This document shows, in pieces, positions 8,100 to 16,869 of a DNA stretch of 64,000 bases (position 1 is the stretch's first letter; every line of letters starts with the position of its first letter). Below the pieces are notes generated by a model. The model was not told where the DNA came from. It saw only the letters and a program-made list of their open reading frames with translations, and did not search any database. Position numbers and translations under genes: made by a program. The stretch is from Chlorogloeopsis sp. ULAP01 (GTDB lineage Bacteria; Cyanobacteriota; Cyanobacteriia; Cyanobacteriales; Nostocaceae): positions 496,001 to 560,000 of the forward strand of contig NZ_JAUDRH010000002.1 of assembly GCF_030381805.1 (NCBI RefSeq), written 5' to 3'.

Positions 8100-8975
8100 A
8101 TGTCAAAAATATTCTTAACCCCAAAAATTACCATGACTAAATCTACTTCCTTCTCAATGAATATTAACGAAAAAACCTCACACACTACTCCATTCCTAGA
8201 AATTGAAAATTTAGTCAAGGCTTATCCAAACAATAATGACGATGGAAAATTTGTGGTTTTGGATGGTGTGAATCTGTCAGTGGGAGAGGATGAATTTATT
8301 TCTGTAATCGGCCACTCTGGTTGTGGTAAATCCACACTTTTAAAGATTGTAGCTGGTTTAGAAAAAGCAACTTCTGGTTCAGTAAGACTTGATGGTAAAG
8401 AAATTCGCAAACCCGGTGCAGAAAGAATGATGGTGTTTCAGCACTATTCGTTGCTGCCTTGGCTAACCGTAAAGGAAAATATCCGTTTGGCTGTAGATGA
8501 AGTTCTCAAAAATGCTACTCGCACAGAAAAAATTAGCATTGTTAATGAACATTTAGCAATGGTGAACTTAACAGCAGCAGCTGATAAATATCCCGATGAA
8601 ATTTCCGGAGGAATGAAGCAGCGAGTAGGTATTGCTAGAGCTTTGGCAATTCGTCCGAAAATGTTACTCATGGATGAACCTTTTGGCGCATTAGATGCTC
8701 TCACTCGTGGAAAATTACAACGGCAAGTTTTAGATATTTGGGAACGACACCGACAAGCGGTAATGATGATTACCCATGATGTAGATGAGGCTATTTATAT
8801 GTCCGATCGCATTGTATTAATGACTAACGGCCCGGCTGCAAATATAGGGGAAATTCTAGAAGTACCATTTCCCCATCCACGCGATCGCTCCCAAATGCGA
8901 GACTCTAAGGAATATTATGAATTGCGCAACTATGCTTTGAATTTCTTAGAGCAAAACTTCACCTCAGATGAGTAG
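8100..8975 (+). CDS. ABC importer ATPase, NrtD/SsuB type
   Basis: A 291-residue ATPase with Walker A G71-HSGCGKS-T79, Q-loop near 114 (MVFQHYSLLPWLTV), signature S169-G-G-M, Walker B MLLMDEP (188-194) with catalytic Glu193, D-loop GALDALT and H-loop His226. It energises the importer formed with the two upstream genes; only one ATPase gene is seen, with no NrtC-like fusion carrying a second regulatory binding domain. The start is uncertain: in-frame ATGs at 8133 and 8157 would remove an extended N-terminus that other members lack. Confidence 0.9.
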   Translation: MSKIFLTPKITMTKSTSFSMNINEKTSHTTPFLEIENLVKAYPNNNDDGKFVVLDGVNLSVGEDEFISVIGHSGCGKSTLLKIVAGLEKATSGSVRLDGKEIRKPGAERMMVFQHYSLLPWLTVKENIRLAVDEVLKNATRTEKISIVNEHLAMVNLTAAADKYPDEISGGMKQRVGIARALAIRPKMLLMDEPFGALDALTRGKLQRQVLDIWERHRQAVMMITHDVDEAIYMSDRIVLMTNGPAANIGEILEVPFPHPRDRSQMRDSKEYYELRNYALNFLEQNFTSDE

Positions 8976-9370
8976 ATTTCACTGTATCAAATATCGCGGC
9001 ATAAACAGTGAATTAGGTAACTCATATTTGTGGCAAATTTGACGACAAACTTTTCTCACTTGATACTAATTTTCCTTCAATTGACAACACATTAAATTCC
9101 ACCTTACCCCCTTGTTAAAGGAGTATGAGACATCGTAAAGTGTAAGCGTTTAAAGAAATGGTATTAACCCACAACTGAACTCTATAGATGGCTGTAAAAA
9201 GCCTTGACATTTTGGCTGCGTTCATATTTTGATTGAGGTTTTCTTCATAGATGCTAGATTATAGGAGTGATTAGCGATCGCTTGGAACAACAACAAAAAA
9301 GTGACAAAATCCAAAACTGATTAAACTCCTTCTCCTTCGTAGTTTGTTTCATTGCAGGGAAGTAAAAGCT
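8976..9370. other. spacer without a gene
   Basis: These 395 bases between the importer and the universal-stress gene are AT-rich. One HIP1 site is present near 9275. I see no convincing ORF, terminator or RNA. Confidence 0.4.
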
Positions 9371-10015
9371 GTGAATATCAAACCAATGTTAATGCGTTTG
9401 CAAAACGCGCTCGGTAGAGATGATTTGATTGAACAAATGGTGTTGCTTTGGGGACAATCAACACCTGATTGGGAATCAGCTACATCTGTCAAATCAGTCA
9501 ACTTAATTGTTGGTTATGATAGTTCTCCTAAAAGTCACACAGCCTTGGATATTAGTTTATTGATTGCTCATCAAACGCGTATTGCCACTAAAACACACGT
9601 CACAGTTCAAGCAGTTTATGTTTTAGAAGACAATCAAACTAGTCATCTTTTGGATGTCTTACCACAAAAAGAAGTTGTTAACAGTGGATTTTCCCATCGG
9701 TTTTCATTAGATTTACCTGCCATCTCAACATCAAATAGAATTTATCAACGCGTCTTAAATAAAACATATAAGTTCGCATCTGCAGAGCGTATTCTCTGGC
9801 AAGCACGTTGTCTAGCTGAAGAATGGCAGAGTTATTTTAAGGCTCATCTACGATTTGGTTGTCTTGCAGATGAATTAAAGAAAGTAGTAGCATCGGAGGC
9901 TGCATCTCTACTATTTTTAGGTTGTAATTCACCTCAGCATCCCATCATCCAAAAACTAAAATATAGCTGTCCCTGTCCAGTATTAGGTATTCCCCATTGT
10001 ATTGACAATGAATGA
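9371..10015 (+). CDS. universal stress protein family
   Basis: A 214-residue cytoplasmic protein with a USP-like core: strand V-N-L-I-V-G-Y-D-S-S-P-K-S-H-T-A-L-D at the start of the domain, and AASLLFLGCN near the end where the nucleotide-binding G-x-x-G-x-x-x-x-S usually sits (here partly degenerate). A 45-residue helical N-terminal extension (MLMRLQNALGRDDLIEQMVLL) precedes the domain. The GTG at 9371 is preferred over a TTG at 9344 because AGGGAAG lies just upstream of it. The ATP site looks incomplete, so ATP binding is doubtful. Role probably in stress response, inferred only from family. Confidence 0.65.
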   Translation: MNIKPMLMRLQNALGRDDLIEQMVLLWGQSTPDWESATSVKSVNLIVGYDSSPKSHTALDISLLIAHQTRIATKTHVTVQAVYVLEDNQTSHLLDVLPQKEVVNSGFSHRFSLDLPAISTSNRIYQRVLNKTYKFASAERILWQARCLAEEWQSYFKAHLRFGCLADELKKVVASEAASLLFLGCNSPQHPIIQKLKYSCPCPVLGIPHCIDNE

Positions 10016-10164
10016 GGTTGTTGTTAAAAATTAAAGACTCGATACTAGCAAATAAACTCTTGTCAGTACTGTAACTAATTTCCATTCTTCCTACCTAACT
10101 TTCGCTTCCAAAGAGAGTCTTACACCATTCCCAACAACAACTGAAGGTGGCAGCCCACAAAACC

Positions 10165-10193
10165 CTCGTTACTAGGTTCAACCTGGTAACGAG
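10165..10193. repeat. perfect-stem palindromic repeat
   Basis: A 29-bp palindrome: CTCGTTACTAGGTT, one base, AACCTGGTAACGAG, with a single T-G wobble. This motif (CTCGTTACCAGG...CCTGGTAACGAG) is a common dispersed palindrome in Nostocales. It could fold at the 3' end of the upstream universal-stress transcript. Confidence 0.6.
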
Positions 10194-10279
10194 AACTCAT
10201 ATCCTGGTTGTAGGGATGATAACGCAAGCCAATAGATATTTATGCGAACTATTTCCAATGAGTAAGTTTAAAATAGTAA

Positions 10280-10383
10280 ATACCAATTTGAAACAGTCAT
10301 TTGACATACAAGCTCTGTATAAACGCAATTAAAATCGCGTCTATGACAAAGTATTTGTCATAACCACTAAATTAAATTGGTAT
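10280..10383. repeat. inverted-repeat bounded element (MITE-like)
   Basis: The 104 bp are bounded by 10-bp inverted repeats (ATACCAATTT at 10280-10289, AAATTGGTAT at 10374-10383). Inside is a second dyad, TATGACAAA-gta-TTTGTCATA (10342-10362). The element ends 25 bp before rsmB, so it probably contributes the rsmB promoter region. ATACCAATTT ends are frequent around Nostoc intergenic repeats. Confidence 0.5.
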
Positions 10384-10407
10384 AAGCCTTTAGTTTCAAT
10401 TTGACCG

Positions 10408-11784
10408 TTGCAACATCAAAAATTTAAAAATCAAAATATATCCTCCCGGCAACTAGCTTTTATTGCCTTACGAGACATTCACAAAGGAGCTTATGCAGAT
10501 GTGGCACTAGATCGAGTACTGCAAAAAGCCAACTTGTCTGCTTTGGATCGTCGTCTGATGACAGAATTAGTCTATGGTTGTACGAGAAGGCAGCGTACTC
10601 TTGATACTCTTATCGACCAACTTGGTAAAAAGAAATCTCACGAGCAACCGAAAGACCTCCGCACCATTCTTCATCTTGGCTTATATCAACTCCGCTATCA
10701 AGCACGAATACCAGCTAGCGCTGCCGTTAATACAACTGTACAACTAGCGAAGGAAAACGCCTTTGCTGGACTCACTGGTTTCGTTAACGGGATGTTGCGG
10801 CATTATATCCGCTCTGCCGAAAAATCAATTGATCCTCTACAACTACCTGAAAATCCAATTGCACGCTTGGGTATTTCTCACAGTTTCCCAGACTGGATTA
10901 TTCAAGTTTGGCTCGACCAATTTGGTGTTGCGGAAACGGAAAAACTGTGTATTTGGATGAATCAAACTCCAGCAATTGACTTGCGGGTTAACCCACTTCG
11001 CACTTCAACACCAGAAGTAGAAGCAGCGTTGCAAGCAGCTGGCTTTTCCTGCCAACATTTTTCTCATTTACCACAAGCATTACGACTGCTTGGCAACCCA
11101 GGCCCTATTCAAAATTTACCTGGTTTCTGCGAGGGGTGGTGGAGTGTACAAGATAGCAGCGCTCAACTAGTCAGCCATTTTCTCGATCCTCAACCAGGAG
11201 AAGTTATTATTGATGCCTGCGCTGCACCTGGAGGTAAAACGACTCATATTGCTGAGTTAATGCAGGATCGAGGGACTATTTGGGGATGCGATCGCACTCC
11301 TTCTCGTTTGCGCAAACTCCAAGAAAATATCAAACGACTCAATCTCCAATCAATAAAAATTTATATTGGTGATAGCCGCAATTCATCGCAGTTTCATAAT
11401 TGTGCTGATCGTGTGTTGTTAGATGCACCCTGCTCTGGCTTAGGAACTTTACACCGCCACGCTGATGCCCGTTGGCGACAAACACCAGAAACTATTCAGG
11501 AATTATCAATACTTCAGAAAAATTTAATATCACATACTTCAACTTTTGTCAAAAATGGAGGTGTATTAGTTTATGCCACCTGTACACTACATCCAGCAGA
11601 AAACGAGGCTGTAATTGAGTCATTTTTAGCCGAAAATGTAGATTGGAAAATCGATCCTCCTAATTTGAATTCATCATTTTTTGAGTATTCGTCACCACAA
11701 GGTTGGCTAAAAATATTACCATATCAGCATGGTATGGATGGCTTTTTTATGGCTCGCTTAAGAAAAACCAATCATTCAGGGTGA
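10408..11784 (+). CDS. rsmB: 16S rRNA m5C967 methyltransferase RsmB
   Basis: A 458-residue enzyme that methylates C967 of 16S rRNA with SAM. It has an N-terminal NusB-like RNA-binding domain (residues about 13-140), then the Fmu methyltransferase domain: SAM motif D269-ACAAPGGKT, catalytic motif IV D-A-P341-C342-S-G, and motif VI T391-C392-T, the cysteine pair typical of m5C RNA methyltransferases. The length is normal for the family. The TTG start at 10408 has no clear Shine-Dalgarno, and homologues start close to SRQLAFIAL, so the start is not certain. A TerB gene follows closely on the same strand. Confidence 0.93.
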   Translation: MQHQKFKNQNISSRQLAFIALRDIHKGAYADVALDRVLQKANLSALDRRLMTELVYGCTRRQRTLDTLIDQLGKKKSHEQPKDLRTILHLGLYQLRYQARIPASAAVNTTVQLAKENAFAGLTGFVNGMLRHYIRSAEKSIDPLQLPENPIARLGISHSFPDWIIQVWLDQFGVAETEKLCIWMNQTPAIDLRVNPLRTSTPEVEAALQAAGFSCQHFSHLPQALRLLGNPGPIQNLPGFCEGWWSVQDSSAQLVSHFLDPQPGEVIIDACAAPGGKTTHIAELMQDRGTIWGCDRTPSRLRKLQENIKRLNLQSIKIYIGDSRNSSQFHNCADRVLLDAPCSGLGTLHRHADARWRQTPETIQELSILQKNLISHTSTFVKNGGVLVYATCTLHPAENEAVIESFLAENVDWKIDPPNLNSSFFEYSSPQGWLKILPYQHGMDGFFMARLRKTNHSG

Positions 11785-11841
11785 ATACTGTTGGGAGTTG
11801 TAAGATTTCAGGGAGGGCAGAATCAACCAGAGGAGGCTGTG

Positions 11842-12267
11842 ATGCCAGTTAACTCCAGTGATGTTAAAAACTTAGTAAAAATCTTGATTGGAGCAGCTTG
11901 GATAGATGGCAGAATCCAACCAGAAGAAAGGCAGTACTTACGCCAGATCGCTCAAGAAAAAGGTGTGTCTAGCGATCCAGATATCAAACCACTGCTTTAC
12001 GAATTGGTTCCCGTAGAACCAACCCAGTGCTATGACTGGGTAAAAGAATATCTAGGCGATCGCCCCACTGTTGAAGATTGCCAAAATCTGGTTCAAGCCA
12101 TCAGTGGTTTAATTTATAGCGATGGCGAAGTTGCAACAGAAGAAGCAAGACTGCTGATGAAATTACAACAACTATCTAATTCAGACGAGTCAACCCAAGT
12201 CGGTTTTAATGTTTTGCTCAAACAAATTCAAAAGCTTTACCGTCGTTGGGTTGAAATTCAAAACTAA
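11842..12267 (+). CDS. TerB-like (TerB/DUF533) protein
   Basis: A 141-residue all-helical protein with the TerB-fold signature twice: VKILIGAAWIDGRIQPEERQYL near the start and LVQAISGLIYSDGEVATEEARLLMKL further on, each with an acidic D-G-x-[IV]-x-x-E-E metal-binding turn. The ATG at 11842 is chosen because AGGAGG (11831-11836) lies 5 bp upstream; a longer frame begins 6 bp after rsmB but lacks such a site. TerB-fold proteins bind divalent metals and often act at the membrane in stress responses; tellurite resistance itself should not be assumed. Likely co-transcribed with rsmB. Confidence 0.75.
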   Translation: MPVNSSDVKNLVKILIGAAWIDGRIQPEERQYLRQIAQEKGVSSDPDIKPLLYELVPVEPTQCYDWVKEYLGDRPTVEDCQNLVQAISGLIYSDGEVATEEARLLMKLQQLSNSDESTQVGFNVLLKQIQKLYRRWVEIQN

Positions 12268-12322
12268 GTGAATTGTCATTTGTCATTTGTCATTAACTGA
12301 CTAATGACTAATGACTAGTGAA

Positions 12323-12544
12323 TTACTTTGGTTCACCCACACCCGGAGTTTCTTCTTTGTCAACCTTGGGTACAAAGTCAGGACGCTGTTTATCTTCCCA
12401 ACCAACTGGACGTTTGGAGTTGTACCAGGCAATTGAACCAATAGTTACCGCAGCAATAAAACCAGCTACATAAACCGCAGTAAAAGCCCAAGGAAAATGG
12501 GGTTCATTTACTGCTTGTGCTGCTGCTTGCATCAATAAAGTCAT
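12323..12544 (-). CDS. psb35: photosystem II assembly protein Psb35
   Basis: A 73-residue protein with one membrane helix (FTAVYVAGFIAAVTIGSIAW) followed by the motif YNSKRPVGWEDK and the tail PKVDKEETPGVG. This matches the conserved cyanobacterial protein known as Ssl2148/Psb35, which associates with CP47 and high-light-inducible proteins during photosystem II assembly. The ATG is preceded by AGGAG (on the minus strand, about 9 bp away). Single gene, convergent with the TerB gene. The assignment is from remembered sequence, so fairly but not fully sure. Confidence 0.7.
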   Translation of the reverse strand: MTLLMQAAAQAVNEPHFPWAFTAVYVAGFIAAVTIGSIAWYNSKRPVGWEDKQRPDFVPKVDKEETPGVGEPK

Positions 12545-12970
12545 GAGTATATTCTCCTGTTGTAGGCAACACTACTTATGTTAAGAACATATAAAAAGAG
12601 CGTACCACCCACATCCCCCACAAGTCATATGAGAAGGGAGTAAATTTGGAAGCGAAAAGGGGGTTAGTCATTTGTCATTTGTAGGGGCAGGTTTTAACAA
12701 TAATCTCTCAAGGAGACGAAATATCTAAATAAACCCCCACGGCAGTCGCACTCGACGCGCTTAACCCACGCCAGGTGACGCCAGGTGCTACCCGGCGGGA
12801 AGCCGCCCGGAGGGCGTCTACAACGCGGGGAACCCGCAAGGGCGCACTGGCTCCGCAACGCGCTGCCTCCCGTACAGTTAGTTAGTAGTTGGTTGTTTAT
12901 TACTCTCCTTGTCTCCTTGTCCCCTTGTCCCTGTGTCCCTATCCTTCCTAGCCCTAGTCCCTTTTATCAC
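12545..12970. repeat. spacer rich in short and GC-rich repeats
   Basis: No gene is seen. The stretch 12730-12870 is much more GC-rich than its surroundings and contains a direct repeat (two GCCAGGTG copies near 12770-12785) and hairpins such as CCGGCGGGAAGCCGCCCGG. At 12897-12960 a pyrimidine run repeats units like CTTGTCCCC. Both kinds are typical dispersed repeats of Nostocales; a related GTAGACGCCC piece lies in the gene remnant near 43471. The spacer separates psb35 and the penicillin-binding protein gene. Confidence 0.55.
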
Positions 12971-15361
12971 TTATTGTGATGAACTAGGTCTTAATCTTTC
13001 CCGCCAGGAAGATTGACTAGAGCTATACTGTTGTCGCGAAAAATCTGATCTTAGTCGTCTGGAGCGACGCTGTGAGTTATCTGAAGAGGAAGAGTCACTG
13101 CTAGAAATTGCTGTTGATTCCGAACTGCGAACCCTGCGTCTACCGCTTCGAGATGTAGAGGGATCATCGTTCTCCTGCTGATAGTACCGCCGTCTGCGCC
13201 TTGGAGCTTGGTCTTCTTGTTGAGAATAACGTCTCCTAGATCTTCTTCTGCGAGAACTACCAGAAGATCCTTCATCTAATGTTTGTTCACTAGACGAAGC
13301 AGAACCTTTCACAATTTTTCTTGGCTTAACGGGTTGCGCTTTGATACTACCTTTACGAGCTTCTACTTGTGGTCGTTCGGGAAACTTTTCAACTGGCATC
13401 TCCTCTACAGCTTCTTTCATAAATGCATGCCAGGTGTAGGCAGCACTACTACTGCTACCCCAAGTTTTTTTATTGTCGTCGTTACCCAACCAGACACCTG
13501 TAACCAATTGAGGTATGTAGCCAATAAACCATAAGTCGCGGGCGTCATCAGTAGTGCCTGTCTTGCCTGCAACAGGTCTATTACCTAATTGAGCTGCGGT
13601 ACCTGTGCCTGCGTTTACTACATTACGTAACATCCAGGTCATAATGGCAGCTGTTTCGGCATCAATTGCACGTTTGGGCTTGAAATCAGCTGACCATATT
13701 TCTTTACCCTGGCGGTTAAGAATGCGGGTAATACCATGTGGTTCTACATGTAATCCTTGCGTTGCAAAGGAACCGTAAGCACTGGTTAATTCCAGCAAGT
13801 TTACTTCATTTGAACCCAGAGCTAGCGAATAGTAGGGTTTGAGTTCCGATTTAATACCCATATCATGGGCAAGTTTAATCGTTGGCTGGAATCCAACATC
13901 AATCAAGACTTTAACAGCAACGATATTGATTGATCTAGTCAGAGCATCTCTCATGTTCATCCAGCCAGAGAACTTCTCACTGAAGTTCTTCGGTTCATAA
14001 CCATCGATCACAACAGACTCATCTAGGTATTTGTTATACGGACTTTTCCCCGCAGCGATCGCGCTTGCATAAACAAATCCCTTAAATGTTGAGCCTGGTT
14101 GTCTTTTTGCCTGAGTAACGCGATTAAACTGATTTTTATCAAAATCTTTTCCCCCAACCATCGCCTTAATTTCACCGCTACGGGGATCTATTGCTACTAA
14201 CGCTGCTTGCTTAAAATTTTCCCAGCGTCCTTGATTGCGCAAAGTTTTGGCTACTGCTTCTTCCGCTGTTTTTTGCCAGTTTGGGTTTAAGGTGGTTTCC
14301 ACTGTTAAACCACCTGTATTTAATATTTCTGGAGAAACATACTTAGGCAATTCTTTTTGGATGTAGCTAATAAAATAGGGTGCTTCTACTTGCCATCGTT
14401 TGGGGGAGGTGGGTTTTGTAGTCAATGGTTCGGCAATAGCTGCTTGTTTCTGTGCTGCGGTGATATATCCATCTTCAAACATCCGCTGTAATACTAGATT
14501 ACGTCGTTGTTTGGCTGCTTCTAAATTTACTTGCGGCGAGAAGCGATTTGGTGCAGGAGGTAAACCAGCTATGGTCGCGATTTCACTCAAAGTAAGTTCA
14601 TTTACTGGTTTACTAAAATACACCTGCGCTGCATCAGCAATACCGTAAGCTCCAGAACCCAAATATACTAAATTTAGATAACGTTCTAAAATATCGTCTT
14701 TGCTCAATTGAGCCTCTATTTTTTGAGCTAGACGAGCTTCTTTGAGCTTGCGCCAAACTGTACGCTCTTGTTTGAGGAAGAGAATTCGTGCTAGTTGTTG
14801 CGTAATTGTGCTACCGCCTTCCACAACGTTTTGCGATCGCACATTACTCAAAACTGCCCTGACAATTCCTTGTGCATCAACACCTTTGTGAGTATTAAAT
14901 CTTCTGTCTTCTGAAGCGATAAAAGCTTTTTGAATTTGGTCTGGTATTTCCTCTAGTTTTAACTGTTCTCTCGTCGCTTCTCCCTGCTGTTGCAAAATCG
15001 TACCGTCAGCTGCTTTGATAGTTAATGTTTGCTCTCGAACAATAGCATTTAATTCTGTTTTATCTGGTAAAGTGCGGTCTATTGACCACACACCATAGCT
15101 GATGGCTACTATACCGCCACCAATACCCAAGCCAGCCCAAAACCAGTAACGACGATAAAGTGGTTTCTGACTGCCTGGAAGCTTTGAAACTAACTTTGTC
15201 AGTGTTTGCTTCGCTTTCTCCAGCTGAGTTGGTGGTCTATTCTCAACATTAGTAGATTTCTTTTTCTCTTCACTATCACCAAGCGGTGATTCAGCTTTTT
15301 CTGTGTCAGAATCACTCGACTTCGTCGTTCGTTCCTTAAACCAGGAGGTAAACTTCGCCAC
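12971..15361 (-). CDS. class A penicillin-binding protein (bifunctional)
   Basis: A 796-residue PBP1A-type enzyme that polymerises and cross-links peptidoglycan. Order: charged cytoplasmic tail (1-70), one membrane helix (about 72-92), GT51 transglycosylase with catalytic Glu151 in E-D-R-R-F and the EGGSTITQQLAR motif (181-192), then a transpeptidase with S424-T-F-K427, S477-I-N479 and K600-T-G602. The C-terminal 120 residues are a Ser/Arg-rich low-complexity tail (SRRRRSRRRYS) probably lying in the periplasm. Start is GTG at 15361. It is a monocistronic gene facing folK. Several such PBPs exist in heterocystous species, so no gene symbol is given. Confidence 0.93.
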   Translation of the reverse strand: MAKFTSWFKERTTKSSDSDTEKAESPLGDSEEKKKSTNVENRPPTQLEKAKQTLTKLVSKLPGSQKPLYRRYWFWAGLGIGGGIVAISYGVWSIDRTLPDKTELNAIVREQTLTIKAADGTILQQQGEATREQLKLEEIPDQIQKAFIASEDRRFNTHKGVDAQGIVRAVLSNVRSQNVVEGGSTITQQLARILFLKQERTVWRKLKEARLAQKIEAQLSKDDILERYLNLVYLGSGAYGIADAAQVYFSKPVNELTLSEIATIAGLPPAPNRFSPQVNLEAAKQRRNLVLQRMFEDGYITAAQKQAAIAEPLTTKPTSPKRWQVEAPYFISYIQKELPKYVSPEILNTGGLTVETTLNPNWQKTAEEAVAKTLRNQGRWENFKQAALVAIDPRSGEIKAMVGGKDFDKNQFNRVTQAKRQPGSTFKGFVYASAIAAGKSPYNKYLDESVVIDGYEPKNFSEKFSGWMNMRDALTRSINIVAVKVLIDVGFQPTIKLAHDMGIKSELKPYYSLALGSNEVNLLELTSAYGSFATQGLHVEPHGITRILNRQGKEIWSADFKPKRAIDAETAAIMTWMLRNVVNAGTGTAAQLGNRPVAGKTGTTDDARDLWFIGYIPQLVTGVWLGNDDNKKTWGSSSSAAYTWHAFMKEAVEEMPVEKFPERPQVEARKGSIKAQPVKPRKIVKGSASSSEQTLDEGSSGSSRRRRSRRRYSQQEDQAPRRRRRYYQQENDDPSTSRSGRRRVRSSESTAISSSDSSSSDNSQRRSRRLRSDFSRQQYSSSQSSWRERLRPSSSQ

Positions 15362-15639
15362 GTCAGTGCCTCACTTCAAGCAGTTTTAAACTAACCACCA
15401 TCTAAAAGTTTTTCTGATTAGTACGCCACAATCGTGTTAGTATAATAGCCTATGCGTATTAACTATAGGCGTTATCAAAAATGTTTTTTAGATTTTTTAG
15501 GTAAATTTATTTAAAAGCAATATATAAAAAATATATAAAAGTTTAAACAATCTCTTTAGGGTCAAGAAGCTGTTGAAACTTCCTGTCGGATTTACGGCTA
15601 AATTTAAGACAATAGAAAATTGCATACGGAGAAGATTGT

Positions 15640-16122
15640 ATGCATAGCGCTATTGCTCTTGGTAGTAACATGGGTGATTCTCATGCCATTTTGGAGGCAG
15701 CATTAGAAACTTTAGCTCGAACACCAGGTATTATCTTAAAAGCAAAATCTCATTGGTACAAAACTAAAGCTGTAGGACCGCCACAACCAGATTATTTAAA
15801 TGGTTGTGCAATACTACAAGTAGATATATTACCACAATTACTGTTAGAAATCTTGCTGGATATTGAAAAAAAAAGTGGGCGTATCCGCGAAGAACGTTGG
15901 GGGCCACGCTTATTGGATTTAGATTTGTTGTTATATGATGACTTAATTTTGGATACTCCAAATCTCCAAATTCCTCATCCGAGAATGCAGGAAAGAGCTT
16001 TTGTCTTAGTGCCATTGGCAGAGATAGCGCCAGATTGGATCGAACCAATTTCCGGACGGAGGATTAAACAACTGGTGAAAGAGGTAGACTGTTCTGAAGT
16101 ACATCTATTGATAGGCGTTTAA
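15640..16122 (+). CDS. folK: 2-amino-4-hydroxy-6-hydroxymethyldihydropteridine diphosphokinase
   Basis: A 160-residue HPPK, the folate-pathway enzyme that transfers pyrophosphate from ATP to hydroxymethyl-dihydropterin. Family signatures are present: ALGSNMGD at the N-terminus, YKTKAVGPPQPDYLN, and the PROSITE pattern region RWGPRLLDLDLLLYDD with the Mg-binding Asp pair (DLD), then IPHPRMQERAFVLVPLAEIAP. The ATG follows CGGAG at the right spacing. Full length. Its neighbour encodes a Nudix hydrolase; a pterin dehydratase and a QueD homologue lie within 8 kb, all pterin enzymes, but not in one operon. Confidence 0.95.
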   Translation: MHSAIALGSNMGDSHAILEAALETLARTPGIILKAKSHWYKTKAVGPPQPDYLNGCAILQVDILPQLLLEILLDIEKKSGRIREERWGPRLLDLDLLLYDDLILDTPNLQIPHPRMQERAFVLVPLAEIAPDWIEPISGRRIKQLVKEVDCSEVHLLIGV

Positions 16123-16208
16123 AATTACACTCAATAAACGCGTGACAGTCATGTTTTGACTATCAAAATCAATGTTATTTGTGTCTTTTTAGACCATAAA
16201 ACCCGACT

Positions 16209-16757
16209 ATGCCATTAGGTAGAGAATTACCCCAACTACTGAAACAACGCTTGTTTTATAAAGGGCGCAAGTTTAATTTTGAAGTCAATCGCTTGCGTTT
16301 ACCTAATCAAGCCGAAGGAGACTGGGAGTGCATTCGTCACCCTGGAGGTGCTTTAGCCATACCAGTGACACCAGAGGGCAAACTTATACTCGTACGCCAG
16401 TATCGTTTTGCGGTTGGGGGACGGGTATTAGAATTTCCTGCTGGAACTGTGGAAGTAAATGAAGATCCTTTACAAACTATTCAACGTGAAATAGAGGAAG
16501 AAACTGGTTATCGCGCTCACAAGTGGAAGAAACTAGGAGAACTTATTCTTGCTCCTGGTTATTCTGATGAAATTATTTATGCCTACTTAGCACAAGACTT
16601 AGAAAAGCTCGAAACACCCCCACAACAAGAAGAAGACGAGGATATCGAAACAGTTTTACTTTCTCCCGAAGAACTGGAGAAAGTTATTATGCAAGGAGAA
16701 GCTGTTGATGCCAAATCAATTTCCAGCTTTTTTCTGGCTCGTCCAATAATAATGTGA
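16209..16757 (+). CDS. Nudix hydrolase, ADP-ribose pyrophosphatase type
   Basis: A 182-residue Nudix hydrolase with a perfect box, G79-x5-E85-x7-R93-E94-I-x-E97-E98-x-G100-Y. The preceding text (IPVTPEGKLILVRQYRFAVGG, then VLEFPAGTVE) is characteristic of ADP-ribose pyrophosphatases (NudF-like), which hydrolyse ADP-ribose to AMP and ribose 5-phosphate. Likely cytosolic. The gap to folK is 86 bp, so they may share a transcript. Substrate assignment is by family only. Confidence 0.87.
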   Translation: MPLGRELPQLLKQRLFYKGRKFNFEVNRLRLPNQAEGDWECIRHPGGALAIPVTPEGKLILVRQYRFAVGGRVLEFPAGTVEVNEDPLQTIQREIEEETGYRAHKWKKLGELILAPGYSDEIIYAYLAQDLEKLETPPQQEEDEDIETVLLSPEELEKVIMQGEAVDAKSISSFFLARPIIM

Positions 16758-16869
16758 AATATATTTCCCTGTGTCTTTGTGTCCTCTTCATTCTTCTTGA
16801 GCGATAAAATGATTGCGAGCGCAGATTTGGAAGTTCATAAATAGTTTCGTGTCATCTTAGCGAGCAACA

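Noticed and set aside
10147..10332. 61-codon frame between the universal-stress gene and rsmB
   Set aside because: It runs through a palindrome and an inverted-repeat element, has no ribosome site and no recognisable domain.
11842..12267. Tellurite-resistance operon
   Set aside because: TerB-like protein only; no terC, terD or terZ genes are nearby.
12785..12979. 64-codon frame on the plus strand (Pro/Arg-rich)
   Set aside because: It is read entirely from GC-rich repeats and a pyrimidine tandem tract; composition is not that of a protein.
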